From positions 48,472,409 through 48,536,408 of the forward strand of contig NC_060065.1 in assembly GCF_020283565.1 (NCBI RefSeq): a DNA stretch of 64,000 nt, written 5' to 3'. The stretch is from Trifolium pratense (taxonomy: Eukaryota; Streptophyta; Magnoliopsida; Fabales; Fabaceae). The position numbers and the translations under genes were made by a program. Positions 42,201-53,110 of this stretch are shown piece by piece. The first letter of the stretch is position 1; every line of letters starts with the position of its first letter. The notes under the pieces were generated by a model. It made no database searches, was not told the origin of the DNA, and worked only from the letters and a program-made list of their open reading frames with translations.

Positions 42201-45200
42201 AGCCCTCTTATGGTTTCCAACAAAATATTCATATTAAATTTAACATAAAATATTATAACTGCAACATAAAGTGTGTCTTAATGGTTTCACTTGTGTTGTG
42301 TCTGAAACCAAAATAGCCCTCTTATGGTTTCCAACAAAATATTCATATTAAATTTAACATAAAAATTATAACTGAAACCATAAGTGATTGTCCTTGCAGG
42401 CAGAAATGTATCTTAATCACTGTAGGTCTTGTATAAATATCTATACTAGATCCGCAACAACATTGGAACGACGAATAGCTGAGGCAACTGTCGGAACTTC
42501 TGGGAAAAAAGATGCAGTCCCAGAAGAAACAAAAACTGACAAGGACAATCCAATGGAAGCCCAGGCTGAAACTGAAAAGAATAACAGTTCCAATAAAGAC
42601 AATGATGCAGACAAGCACAATGATGAAGGGTACTGCATTTAGTCAATATCGCTTTGTCAAAAATCAATGTTGAAGCATTAGTTTAACTTTTTTATGTCAA
42701 GTGCTAAAACAAATCACATCAATGGTTTCAGGTTGAATAATGACAATGATGCAGAAGATGAGATCAATGCCAAAAGCATTGATGAAGATGACAATGATGA
42801 AAAGGATGAGATCAATGCCGTGATAATTGATGAGGATGACAATGATGAAGAAGATGAGATCATTACCAAGATGATTGATGATTCAGTTAAGGCAGCAACC
42901 AAAATCATTGATGATTCAGTGAAGCTGACAATGACACCGGAAACAAACAATGTTGGACTCACATTAACACAGGAAACTATCATCAAGTTTCCGGAGTTTT
43001 TTGATGGGGCTGAAGCTTCAAACGCAGGGTAAGCAATGAATATGTATGATGTCTCTATTTAAAGGAAACATATTAGTTTAACATCTTAAACAATAACTTT
43101 AAAAGTGTTTGCCAATAGTTTTGATATGTGATTTCTGACAAACAAAATGATGTTTAATGGTTTCAGGTTCGATAAAAATCATTCAGTGTCACAAGGAACA
43201 GATTCAGTTACACAGGAAACTATCTCCAAGTTTCCAGAATTGTTTGATGGGGCTGAAGCTTCATATGCAGAGTAAAAATGAATATATATGATGTCTTTTA
43301 ATGGTTTTTATTTGTGATTCTTATAATAACTTTGAAGATATTTAAAGGCAATATATTAATCTAACATCTTAAACCATAACTTTAAAAGCGTTTATCAATG
43401 GTTTTGATATGCGATGTTTGAAAACTAAAATCATTTTTAATGGTTTCAGGTTGAATAACGATGATTTAGTGAAAAAAGATTCAGTGCCACAGGAAACAGA
43501 TTCTGAGCTAGTGTTGGTACCACATGCGATGCATCAGGAGAACCCTACAAAATCTGACTCGAATGTAGTCATAAAGTAAGAATCAAACAGTGTGATAATT
43601 GTAATATTATTTGAATTTTGCAAAAATTAACACTATTATGTAATATTATTTCACAGTGCAATTCCATTAAAGTCAATACAGCCAGATGAAATAATTGACT
43701 TGGACAATGTCACTCCAAAGAAAAGAAAAAAGCATAATATGCTTTATTCTGATAATACATATCCTGAGCGTCGACGGGCGGTGAAGAAATCGAAATACCT
43801 TGCAAGCCCATATGATGACGCTGTCCACAAGTCTGCTGCAACGGAGTTGCAGAAAAAATTATCAACATATGCTTGGAACCCGGAGCTTGATGAGTAAGTG
43901 AAAATGGTTGTTTTATTTGGTTTTTAAGCTGTTGTTTTGAACAAAATTATTATCTTGGCTGTTTGTGAATTCAAAACCATTTTTCGCAATGAATGGTTTC
44001 CAAGAAGTTTCCCTACAGTAGTAAAAAGTTGAACATGATATTTCTCAATTATTAGTATTCTTAAATGGGTGAAACCATTACTAATATTAAATGGTTTCAA
44101 GATGTTATACACTGAAACCATTGGTAATTGGTAAATGGTTTCAATATCTTTGCTTAAGATTGTTCTAGTAGTTTGTTTGCTTATCCTAAATACTTATACT
44201 TAATTATTGTATAGGGATCACATTATGTACTGCTCAGACAACAAGGCTCATTTGTATTCTCTACAAAGGGCTGACTTCTGGACCCTTCAAAAAGATGAAT
44301 GGGTATCATGCTTTGTCATAAACAGTTGGGTTAATTGTTTAAATTGGAATCAGCAGGACAACATGACAAGACTAGTGACACCATTGGTTAATTATGTATG
44401 TATTATATCCCTTTAATATTAACAATTTCAATACTTTTACATAATCTTATTGATTTTACTCATTTTATATAACCAGTTTGACATGGAAAGAATGCCTCCT
44501 GTAACTAAATCAATTGCGCACTGGAGATTCGTTGACAGACTGAAAAATTTTAAGTACATGGATTGGAAGGCCATTGACCCTACAAAGCTAGAATACGTAA
44601 GTAAATCAATTTTGTACTGTTTGGTTAATTTGTTAATACATTAAGTATAAATGCATAATCAGTAATCTGCATGTTGGAAGACCATCCCTTAGTAGGTTTC
44701 AACTAATGCTATTTCAATACAAGTGTATATATATATCTGAAACCATTTATCAAGAGTAATGGTTTCAGTGTGCAAATTAATGAAACCATTTATCAAGAAT
44801 AATGGTTTCAGTGTAAAAATCCATCATAGGCTAATAACAATTTGACTTTTTTATGTATACATTGTTGAGTCTCTAACATGTGAGTTGGTGTATGAAGAAA
44901 GAATCTGACTTTCACATTGTTGAAAATCAGTAATCTACATAATCTATCATTGTTTCTGGATTTGTACACTGAAACCATTACTCTTGTAAAATGGTTTCAT
45001 TAATTTGTAATATGTTTGATATGATGATTTAAGTATGATAAATTTAGTTTAGTAATATGATTTTAGACATCGTTTTATTTTAATTTTAATAATATGTTTG
45101 ACATGATGGAACAGATCATGACACCAGCAATAGCTGGCAATCCAGGAAGCCATTATGTCTGCTTTGTCGTCAATTTTAAAAGCCACAAATTTGAATTCCT

Positions 45201-45603
45201 AAACAGCTTGACGGGGGGAGGAGAGAAATTGCAGTTACCAAATGGTGAACCTAGCTTATACAAACAGATGTTTGATGTTTGGCTGAATGAGGTGGAAGCA
45301 TTTGTGACAGAATTATATAAGTTATGGAAAATCAAAATGCCTTTCCAATTCACCACATTCAATTGGGATACACCAAAGGTGCCTACTCAAGTTGATTCAG
45401 ACAATTGTGGAGTGTTTTGCATGAAGTTTCTTGATGAATGGGGTGGTGAAATGCAATCTTTCAAAGGTTGGTCCAAACTTAGGAAACATGGGGACAATGG
45501 AAAGATTGCAAAAATTATGGATCTCCGCATTGATCTATGTTCAGCTATATTAACCAACTCTAGCAATTCCAGAAAAGAACAAGTCCTGAAGGATGCAACT
45601 TGA
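39259..45603 (+). CDS. MULE-borne Ulp1/C48-type peptidase gene, 11 exons, 1001 aa
   Basis: Exons: 39259-39276, 40405-41379, 41763-41990, 42400-42629, 42732-43028, 43167-43271, 43450-43575, 43657-43893, 44215-44395, 44477-44596, 45115-45603. All borders are GT-AG and the total of 3006 nt stays in frame. Exon 2 has a Lys/Ser-rich basic start, then the region usual in plant MULE Ulp1 proteins (CGFGGMLHI, LKEDDVHRVYELPMAGKK). Exons 4-7 are acidic and repetitive; exon 8 has a basic TPKKRKKH cluster. The C-terminal C48 domain has His852 (SHYVCF), Gln931 and Cys937 (QVDSDNCGVF). The position of the catalytic Asp, 17 residues after His, is Asn869 (FLNSL). The family removes SUMO-like modifiers; a role in MULE transposition is unproven. 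Intron 1 holds a 179-bp tandem repeat. Confidence 0.9.
39398..40348 (+). repeat. 179-bp tandem repeat array in intron 1 of the Ulp1 gene
   Basis: About 5.3 copies of a 178-180 bp unit, each with GATGGTTTTGTTTAGTTTGG, AATTGATCAGTGTCTCTTTG, ACACTTTTAGTGTATCTGAA, ACCAAAGTAGCCCTCTTGTG and TTCTTACTAGTTTATGTAGT. The marker TATCTGAAACCAAAGTAG recurs near 39552, 39731, 39911, 40089 and 40269. Copies differ by only a few substitutions, so the expansion is recent. Confidence 0.93.
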
Positions 45604-46829
45604 TGGTTTTTTTTTTTGACAAAGAAGCAACTTGATGGTTAAGCACTACAATTTGTAAAATGGTTTGATGCTTCTCTGTAAAATGGTTAGAAACCATTAG
45701 TGGTATTAAATGGTTTCAAGCTGTTGTACAAAGAAACCATTTGGCAACAGGGTTTAGGATGTTTTAAACATTTTAATATTTGTTTACATAACATTTTAGT
45801 TTTAATGGATTTTACTTTGTATGGTAAAATGTAGTTGTTTATGTTGATGCTATGATTAACTTCTTATTTAAACTTTATGGTATCCGGAGCGTTGTCGACG
45901 AAGTAGATACACTTCTTATTTAAAACGTAATGATTCCAGCATTCAACTAATCAATCTCTGCGTTATTCGTACCATATAATATACACAAATGACAGTGTAG
46001 TTTGTAAACCATTCTGCCCAATGAATGGTTCCATACAGTTATCCTACAAAACCATTTGATGTACTTAATGGTTGCAGACAATTATTTGGAAGCTGTGATG
46101 TAATTTAGAGTATGTCATTGAGCAATATGAAACAAGCTAAGATTAATGGGTAAAAGTTAATTAGTGGAACGTCAAGTTTTTTTAAGATTAGTTTAAACAA
46201 GTGTGTTGAATAGACTCATTGATTCATTGAATTTGATTTATGAATCAAATAAGTCAAATTTGAGCTAAACTTAAATTATATATAGTTCAATTAGTTTGAT
46301 TCACGAGTTAGCTCGATTATATATGTACTAGTGTATCAGACTGTATTCTTCGTCCTTGGGTGTGTCTTCTTTCTTAATTTATTTAATCTTCTTTGGCCTA
46401 CGAAACCATTCTGCCCAATGAATGGTTCCAGACAGTTGGCCTACGAAACCATTTGATGTACTTAATGGTTGCAGACAACTATTAGCAATATAACCATTAT
46501 ATTAGGAAGCTGTGATGTAACTTACAGTATGTCATTGAACAATAAAATTTAAAAGTAACATAATAATCAAATATCTCTTAGCAATAAACTTATAGTATGG
46601 TTTCCAATAAAATATAGTCGATGGTTATTGAAACCATTTAGCAATAACAATGGTTTCGCTGTATAATATTGGGGAACCATTTGATGTACTTAATGGTTTC
46701 AGTGTAGTTAAAATATAGACGATGGTTATTATAATACCAACAAAAAAACATGAAATGACCAAGTACGATTAATACAAGTCTAATGCTTCTGTAACAAAGT
46801 CTAATACAAAATTATAACATGTAAAAATA
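45604..46829. other. Spacer between the 3' ends of the two convergent MULE genes
   Basis: No ORF. It is dense in the GAAACCATT/AATGGTTTC pairs. A block of about 75 bp (AAACCATTCTGCCCAATGAA through TTGATGTACTTAATGGTTGC) occurs at about 46007-46081 and again at about 46400-46476. Transcript 3' ends of both genes must lie here. Confidence 0.75.
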
Positions 46830-49735
46830 TCAATCAGCAGACTCTTTCCCCTTTAAATCCTCAGCCCCTCTCTGTTTTCTCTTCCGGTGTATAAGGAATT
46901 TCTGGTGTTCTCTAGCCAATTCATAATCACTTTTAAGTCGTTTCTTTGATCTAATTGGATTTGGTCTTTTTTTGAACTTTGGACCAGTCGACTTTTGAGC
47001 ATCAGATGCTTCACTGACAGCTGTTGTATTGCAAGACTTAGATGGCGTAACGGAAGATGACTTAGGTGGCGTCACGGAAGATTGAACTATATGAATACCT
47101 TTCGAATTAAGCAACTCCTCTGCCTTTCTCCCAGCTTCAAGAACACCATTAAGAAAAATTTGAGAAGCCTCAGGATCTGCACAAACACGTGTACAAAGGT
47201 TAACTGTAACAGCACAAATTTGTTGATATCGTTGTGCTTGAGTCGCTCCTTCAGTGGCAACATTGATAGTAGATTTAACAGACTGACGCACATCTCTACA
47301 CCAACGCTTTAACACATATTCTGCAGGTATTGTCTTCAAACCATGATATTGCACAGAACCACCTAAAAAATCCAATATTTTGAAAATATGTCGACACAAG
47401 AAACCCCTGTTCTCAAACATACGGCATGTGCAGCTAATACGTTTGGCCCTAATATCAATTGTCACAAGCCGTTCATCAAGTCGATCATGCTTTTCAAAGT
47501 TTGGGGAAAGGTTTTCAGCAACTTCTTCATCCAAAACATCACGGTTTGAAGGCGCATCATTACAAGCATCATCATAATTAACACCATCTACTTCCTCAGG
47601 TTCATCAACATGTACAATTGTAAAAACTTTGAAAACCTTATCAATTGCAGAAACTTGGGGTGTGACCTCTTCATAAAAGTATTTGAAAGAAAAATCATAC
47701 TGCCTATGAATGAATGCAAAGCAAGTTGGGGTGTATTTGTTTACAACTGACCGCATCAGTTGACTGTTGGGATAATTGTTTTTTGCTCTAGTGTTTGCAG
47801 CCTTAAAGTCTAACTCAGTATGATTATCCCTCATTCTCTGGACCATAATATTAAAATGATTGAAGAATATAACAAGTGAATGATCAGGCTGCAGAAAATG
47901 ACGGAGAAAGGCATTGAAGGACTCACTTAATTGAGTTGTTTTCAAACCAGCAGTAAAATGATTTTTGACCCAAGCTGAAGACCAATGCATACGATTCCTG
48001 TAAGTTTGAACAAGCCACTTAAAGTCTGCAGTTGGCCTTCCATCAAAACAGGTTTTCATCATCTGATCCCAATTGTAATCAAAATCTGATTCAGTCTCAA
48101 CATGTGAAATCAAAATATTCAACTCATCAAAAAAAGCACTATTTGCACGAGACCCGAGATTCTTCTTTGCATTCTCTGCCATATGCCATGAGCAAAGTCC
48201 ATGAAAAACACCTTCAAAAATATTTGGAACTGACTTTAACAATGCAGTCGCCTGATCCGTGTATATCGATTGTGGTTTTTTATTGGACATACATTTCAAA
48301 AATGTTGTAAACAACCAGTCAAAAGTTGCTGCAGTCTCGTCATACAACAGGGCAGCGCCAAATAACACACTTGTACGATGATTGTCAAAGCCCATGAATG
48401 CAGCTGAAATGTAAAAATGAACCAAATCAGAAAAAAAAAAAGCATATATCAAAGTTACAGTATAGCAAAACCATTAGAGTGGTCAAATGGTTTAAACATG
48501 TTATACAATGAAACCATAACTGTGGCTAAATGGTTTACCAATGACCTACATTAGAAATTATAAGAAATATATAAGAAAAACACCTCTGATAACATCACAA
48601 GACTACAAATCTCATAAGGTACAAATTTGGTTAGATGAAAACAATGATGGAACTACTATTCATATGTTATTCTGCTAGAAACCATTAGAGTGGTCAAATG
48701 GTTTAAACATGTTATACAATGAAACCATAACTGTGGCTAAATGGTTTCAATAAGTTCAAATTACCTATACTATTCATGGCAACACAGTGCATAACATAAT
48801 GATATCAAACCAGTAATTTCAAAACCTGATAGAAGTTCAAAAAACTAACCTAAAGGGCGATACTGATTATTGGTTCGGTAAGTTGTATCAAAGCTTATAA
48901 CATCACCAAATAAGGCATAATCAAGCTGCATAATCCCATCTGCCCAAAAAATACTAGCTATATCTTCCGCAGCATCAACTTGAATATCATAATAAAAGGA
49001 TGGTTTCGACAAAGCTTCATTTCTAAAAAAATCTTGAATCACGGTTGCCTCACCAACTAGCATCTCTTTTTGCCGATTTGTCATCAGATAATTCTTTAAA
49101 TCTGAAAATCGAAAAGGCAAGTTATCTGTTCCTCCAACTCCCTGACCCATGACTTCATAAGAAGTTCTCATCGACATCCCGGCTTTCGAATTTATTACAG
49201 CAAGCTGTCCTTGCACTTCATTGACTTGTCTGAATGATCTCAAGTAACATCCATGTTCCGGTTTATGTAACGGATGACAATGGGGCACATCCCATTTGTA
49301 TATCTTAAAGACATTCAGAGTTTCATCCAACTTCAAAAATATGGCAGCTGTACAACCAACCCTTTCCTCAGGTTTTTCTTTTACTTTCTCAAATTCAACC
49401 ACAACCGGACTCTCTGATTTTGGCTTGTTCTTCGGATCAAGCAAACTTCCTTTCTTGTAACCTTGTTTGTTACATCCATATCGTAGATAGTGTATTTTAT
49501 CAGTTCGCTGATTCTGTGAATTGTTTCTTGATTTCAACAAAATCCGAATTGAAAACCCACTTTTAAGTGCATAATCACCATAAAATTTTTCAACCTCTTC
49601 AACCGATTTAAAAGCAAGATACTCCCAAGTTTCTTTTTTAGTAGGAGAGTAGCATTGCAAACTATCAGCAAGTGTGTCTGAACTATCAACAACAGGCATT
49701 TGGGCAATTCCAGATGAAGTTGATGTCAAATCCAT
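46830..49735 (-). CDS. FAR1/MULE-type transposase, 2 coding exons, 819 aa
   Basis: Coding exons are 49735-48850 and 48403-46830, joined by a GT-AG intron into 2460 nt with no interruption. The start at 49735 (MDLTSTSSG) is preferred; a frame-open Met at 49771 lies before a possible 5'-UTR splice acceptor. The FAR1 DNA-binding domain (about residues 40-190) has a Cys/Cys/His/His pattern (YGCNKQG, GCTAAIF, HCHPLH). The MULE transposase core has Asp283 (SFDTTYR), Asp345 (YTDQA), the CSWH motif and Glu456 (QLSESF). A SWIM zinc finger (CTCRMFENRGFLCRH) is near residue 615, and a basic C-terminus (KKRPNPIRSKKRLK) may be a nuclear signal. It would bind the terminal inverted repeats and cut and paste the element. 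Confidence 0.93.
48465..48750. repeat. 70-bp direct repeat in the transposase intron
   Basis: AAACCATTAGAGTGGTCAAA through ACTGTGGCTAAATGGTTT is present at about 48469-48534 and 48681-48746. Each copy contains two GAAACCAT/ATGGTTT pairs. Confidence 0.85.
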
Positions 49736-49771
49736 TGAAAACAGAAACAATACCCTATAAACGACAATCAT

Positions 49772-50911
49772 TTAACATTAAATTAACCACTGAAAACACC
49801 AAGCAAAGTAACATGCATGCAATAGTATACTTAAAATACCATTTACATACACAAGCGTTGTTCTTTAAACCATTGAACAGTCTTAATGGTTGTACTGTTG
49901 CACATCTGGAAACCATTTACCAATAATAATGGTTGCATTTAATTTAAAGCAGATGACAATAATGATGATGATGCTGATAATGATACATTAGAATTAATCC
50001 ACTAATATGAAGACATACAACCCAAAAATTCATCAACATTACAATTAATTGAATAATAGTAATATGCATCACCAATGACTAAAGCAGCAGTTCATTGCCC
50101 TGTATAGAAGCTTGCAAACATAGAGAATGTGATACCATACTCTAGTTACATGATTAAGCAGCAGTTTATGCTAAAAAATACACTAATTACATGATTAATA
50201 ATTCAGTTACCATACTCTAGTTATACTGAATTCATTTATTTAAATGGTTTCAATGTGTTGTCTCCTGAAACCATTACTAGTGCAAAAATGGCTTATCAAT
50301 GGCCTCCATGCAAAAATTGTTAAAAACATAAATCCATCAGAAAAAAACACCCTCCCTCTGATAAAATCAGCAGACTAGCAATTTCTTAAACACCCAAACT
50401 AGTGATTCTTGTACCTCTTCATGCAAATCAATAAATAACCACAACCATTCACAGATTTAACAAAAACTGAAAAACACATAATAATCAAAATCAGTAGAAA
50501 AAAAGCTCATGAAACAACCTCCAAATCAAATGTGATCACTGTGATTTGAACTGTGTTTGAAGTAATGTTGCCGGCGATGTCGATTAATGATGAAATCGAT
50601 TTCGGTGATGATGATTTCAGTGAATCATGGAATAGGTGACCGTGATGATGATTTGGATGATGATGATTCCGGCGAGTGATGCAATCGGTGACAGAGATGA
50701 TGATTCCGGCGGCAGAAATCGTCTGAGAAGGTTTGATAAGCTCGTGTGAAATCATTTGAAGAATTCTGTTAATTTTGGTGACGGAATCCGTTAGCTCCTG
50801 TGAAAGAGTGTGATTATTACACGTGTCACGTAATCTGAAGGCTGAGGTTCAATTCCTTTGACAGGCTGAGATTGTAACACGTGTAAAAATGACATCTGGT
50901 GGTTGTCCTTT
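49772..50911 (-). other. 5' region of the transposase gene and right MULE subterminal DNA
   Basis: It probably holds the 5' UTR with an intron: TTTATAG just upstream of 49735 on the minus strand is a possible acceptor. 50540-50740 is rich in CATCATCACCGG-type text on the minus strand, which resembles 39057-39190 at the other end in inverted orientation. Both genes may therefore start in related promoter/UTR sequence. An open minus-strand frame here (50755-50507) is low complexity and judged to be UTR. Confidence 0.6.
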
Positions 50912-50960
50912 ACTTATGCACCGTGCATAAGTATCAGGTTTATGTATAATAACTTCAGCC
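50912..50960. repeat. MULE right terminal inverted repeat
   Basis: Contains the palindrome ACTTATGCACCGTGCATAAG(T) and GTTTATGTATAATAAC, and ends TTCAGCC. It is followed by the CTATTTTTTG duplication. Confidence 0.9.
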
Positions 50961-50970
50961 CTATTTTTTG

Positions 50971-52499
50971 TTGTAATTTATTATTTGAAAATAAATTTTT
51001 TTCGATTATTTAACTTTATATCGTTCATACTTTTTACTTCATACATTTTACACACATTTTAAAAATACACAAAAAAAATATTTGAAAATAAATTTTTGCC
51101 GTCTAAACATAAATTTTTTGTGTTTTGTTTAAAAGTTAAAATAGTCACACAGAACTAGTGGGCCTAAATTTTAAGAAGAACAAAATCATGGGCTAAGCAA
51201 TGGTCCTGATAAATATTTCATATTTTAAATTTTTTATTTATAGTTTTATACTCTACCATCACAACTATCTTTACCAAGAAATTCTAAAATAGAAATATTT
51301 ATCCGTGTTTTGTATGACCTGAGCTTTTCCATTATTACTTATTAGACCTCAAAATATAAGAAACAAACATCTATAAAAAGGAGGTGATAAAAATGAATTA
51401 GGATGTATAAAAATAAATGAATTAGGATTCTCTAAAGTGGAAAAATAATATGAGAAAATAATATAAATATCTAGGTCACTAAAATATTTAAAGGGAATAG
51501 TATTGCAAATTGAAAGATAGTTACCCTATTATTTTTAGGAGCGACCTTGTTAGTAATAGGCTTGATCTGCCTAATTTTTGTTTTTTTAACCATATGTGAA
51601 AGGTTTGTTTGTTTCCCCTTCCTATATATCCCTCTTCTTTTTTTTCTAGAGGCTGACCATTTTGACTTTCCTCTTTTGTTTAAAAAAAATTGAAAATTGA
51701 AACAAAAGGAGAAATGTTGATTAAAAATTAAGATGTGACAATTAAGAAAAAAATATAATAGAAAAAAATGGAGAGGATTTATTTTCGATAATAGTATAAA
51801 AGTCCCTGCAAATCTGTGTCATGCAATTATCCTTATGATCTCTCAGCCTGATTGATAAGAATTGGGTATCATTAAACACTGAAAAAATAGATATAGTGAA
51901 TGAGGATCTTCTTGGCACAAGTCTTGAATTGAGATAATATGTCCTAACTATTTATTAGAAGAGATTTTCTTTTGTCATCCTATTCATTTTTTTCGCGCGC
52001 ACTACGAATTTATAAAAATATTTATGTTCACTACTTAGGTAGAAGATACACCCCAAAAATATTTTACTATATTTTTTTTATAACGTCTGTTACTTAATTA
52101 TCTAAAGAACGATATTTTTGAAAAACAAAATATTTTTATAACGTCACTACTTAAGTAGCGAAAAACTACAAATGGAAACATGTAAGGCATGCGAGAAATA
52201 GGTAGGGCGGTAAAAGAAGATTTCCTACTAGCATAGAGAAGTGTATCATTTCAACACCTGAAAATTCCATGAATGAGATAATGAGATTTACTTTTCCCAC
52301 CCTATCGATTACTCGCGCGCCCTACGCTTTTCCCATTTTACCCTTCCGCTACTTAAGTTGCGGACGTTGTAAAATGAGTAATTTTTGAGTAATTTCCCCT
52401 TACCGTTCGATACATAAGTCGCGGACCCGTCGATGGGATCTAAAACACCTGCACCAGTCAAAGGCCTGCCAAGTGACCAATTTTAATTGGCCAATGAGC
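50971..52499. other. AT-rich spacer with MITE-like inverted repeats
   Basis: About 51962-52226 looks like a MITE: AGATTTTCTTTTGTCATCC and TTCGCGCGCACTAC at the left against GTAAGGCATGCGAGAAATAG and GGCGGTAAAAGAAGATTTCC at the right. A further half copy (GATTTACTTTTCCCACCCTA, CGCGCGCCCTAC) is at about 52287-52333. No gene. Confidence 0.5.
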
Positions 52500-52880
52500 G
52501 GCCAAAATGCCTATAAATAACCACCTTCCAAGAATTGAAGGCACACACCTCTCCCACTTAGGTTTTGTTGCATTCTTTTTTTTGCTTAGTTTGTTTAAAT
52601 TTTGTCATTTCATGTGTAAATTTTCGCACGGTCCTTCGTAGCTGATTAGCCGACGAAGGACTTCTTGTGTTCAAATTGGTTACGGTAACTCGAAACAGAT
52701 TCTACCACAATTACACACAGGGTAACACAAATGGGACTGTCCTATACTGCTGAACCAGTCGGTGGTAGAAGGAGCAGGATGTTGAGCCACCATCATTTAT
52801 TATTACTACTAGGGGGCTCAATAGTGAATGAATGAGTGAATAAGTGAATAAAACACTCACTCACCCCTATTTATACACGT
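52500..52880. promoter_or_regulatory. Two facing TATA-like boxes around a 9-bp hairpin and a 38-aa ORF
   Basis: CCTATAAATAACC (plus strand, about 52509-52521) and GTGTATAAATAGGGG (minus strand, about 52865-52879) point toward each other. Between them are a stem of GTCCTTCGT (52631-52639) with ACGAAGGAC (52653-52661) and a minus-strand 38-codon ORF (52796-52680) with a Cys-rich CYPVCNCGRIC stretch. The function is unknown, and either TATA box may be fortuitous. Confidence 0.35.
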
Positions 52881-52947
52881 TCTGGTGTGTTTAAGTCCAC
52901 ACAAATTCTGACCACCGTACATCCGCAACTTATGTCACGAACACCCT

Positions 52948-53110
52948 CACTACAAGAATTTATTTAAATACCCACGAACCATTATCCCTGTGGATAATTT
53001 TGAAAATACAGACTACTTACCCACGGCTAAACTATCGGTAAATATAAAAATTTGGTTTAAATTTTTATCCACGGTTTTACTGTCTGTACAAAATTATCTC
53101 CCAATTTTTT
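52948..53110. mobile_element. Possible end of a CACTA-class element
   Basis: CACTACAAGAATTTATTTAA matches the usual terminal CACTACAAGAA of plant CACTA transposons. It is followed by subterminal-like repeats (CCCACGAACC, CCCACGGCTAAAC, TATCCACGGTTTTAC). I found no inverted partner in the window, so it is truncated or a solo end. Confidence 0.45.

Larger units (their letters stand above)
41400..50290. repeat. Dispersed GAAACCATT / AATGGTTTC inverted pairs throughout MULE non-coding DNA
   Basis: Short inverted pairs with 10-17 nt between the arms occur in introns, between the two genes and around the transposase gene. Examples start near 43976, 44071, 44111, 44731, 44782, 44969, 45688, 46007, 46048, 46399, 46446, 46630, 46674, 48468, 48509, 48680, 48720, 49868, 49910 and 50244. 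A shorter pair, GAAACCA...TGGTTTCC, is in each 179-bp intron repeat and near 41508, 42192 and 42303. I did not see such pairs elsewhere in the window. Confidence 0.85.
38875..50960. mobile_element. Complete Mutator-like element (MULE) with Ulp1 and FAR1-type transposase genes, 12,086 bp
   Basis: Terminal inverted repeats of about 47-49 bp (38875-38921, 50912-50960) share GTTATTATACATAAAC and the inner palindrome ACTTATGCA-CG-TGCATAAGT. The 10-bp target duplication CTATTTTTTG is at 38865-38874 and 50961-50970. Inside are two convergent genes whose 5' ends sit next to the inverted repeats: a Ulp1-like peptidase gene (plus) and a FAR1/MULE transposase gene (minus). Both reconstruct as uninterrupted coding sequences. 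MULEs with a Ulp1-like second gene are known from Arabidopsis and melon (Kaonashi/CUMULE type), and this fits that group. It may be autonomous, or only recently inactive. Confidence 0.93.

Noticed and set aside
50507..50755. Minus-strand 82-codon frame near the right MULE end
   Set aside because: Low-complexity His/Ser text in the likely 5' UTR of the transposase gene; no domain.
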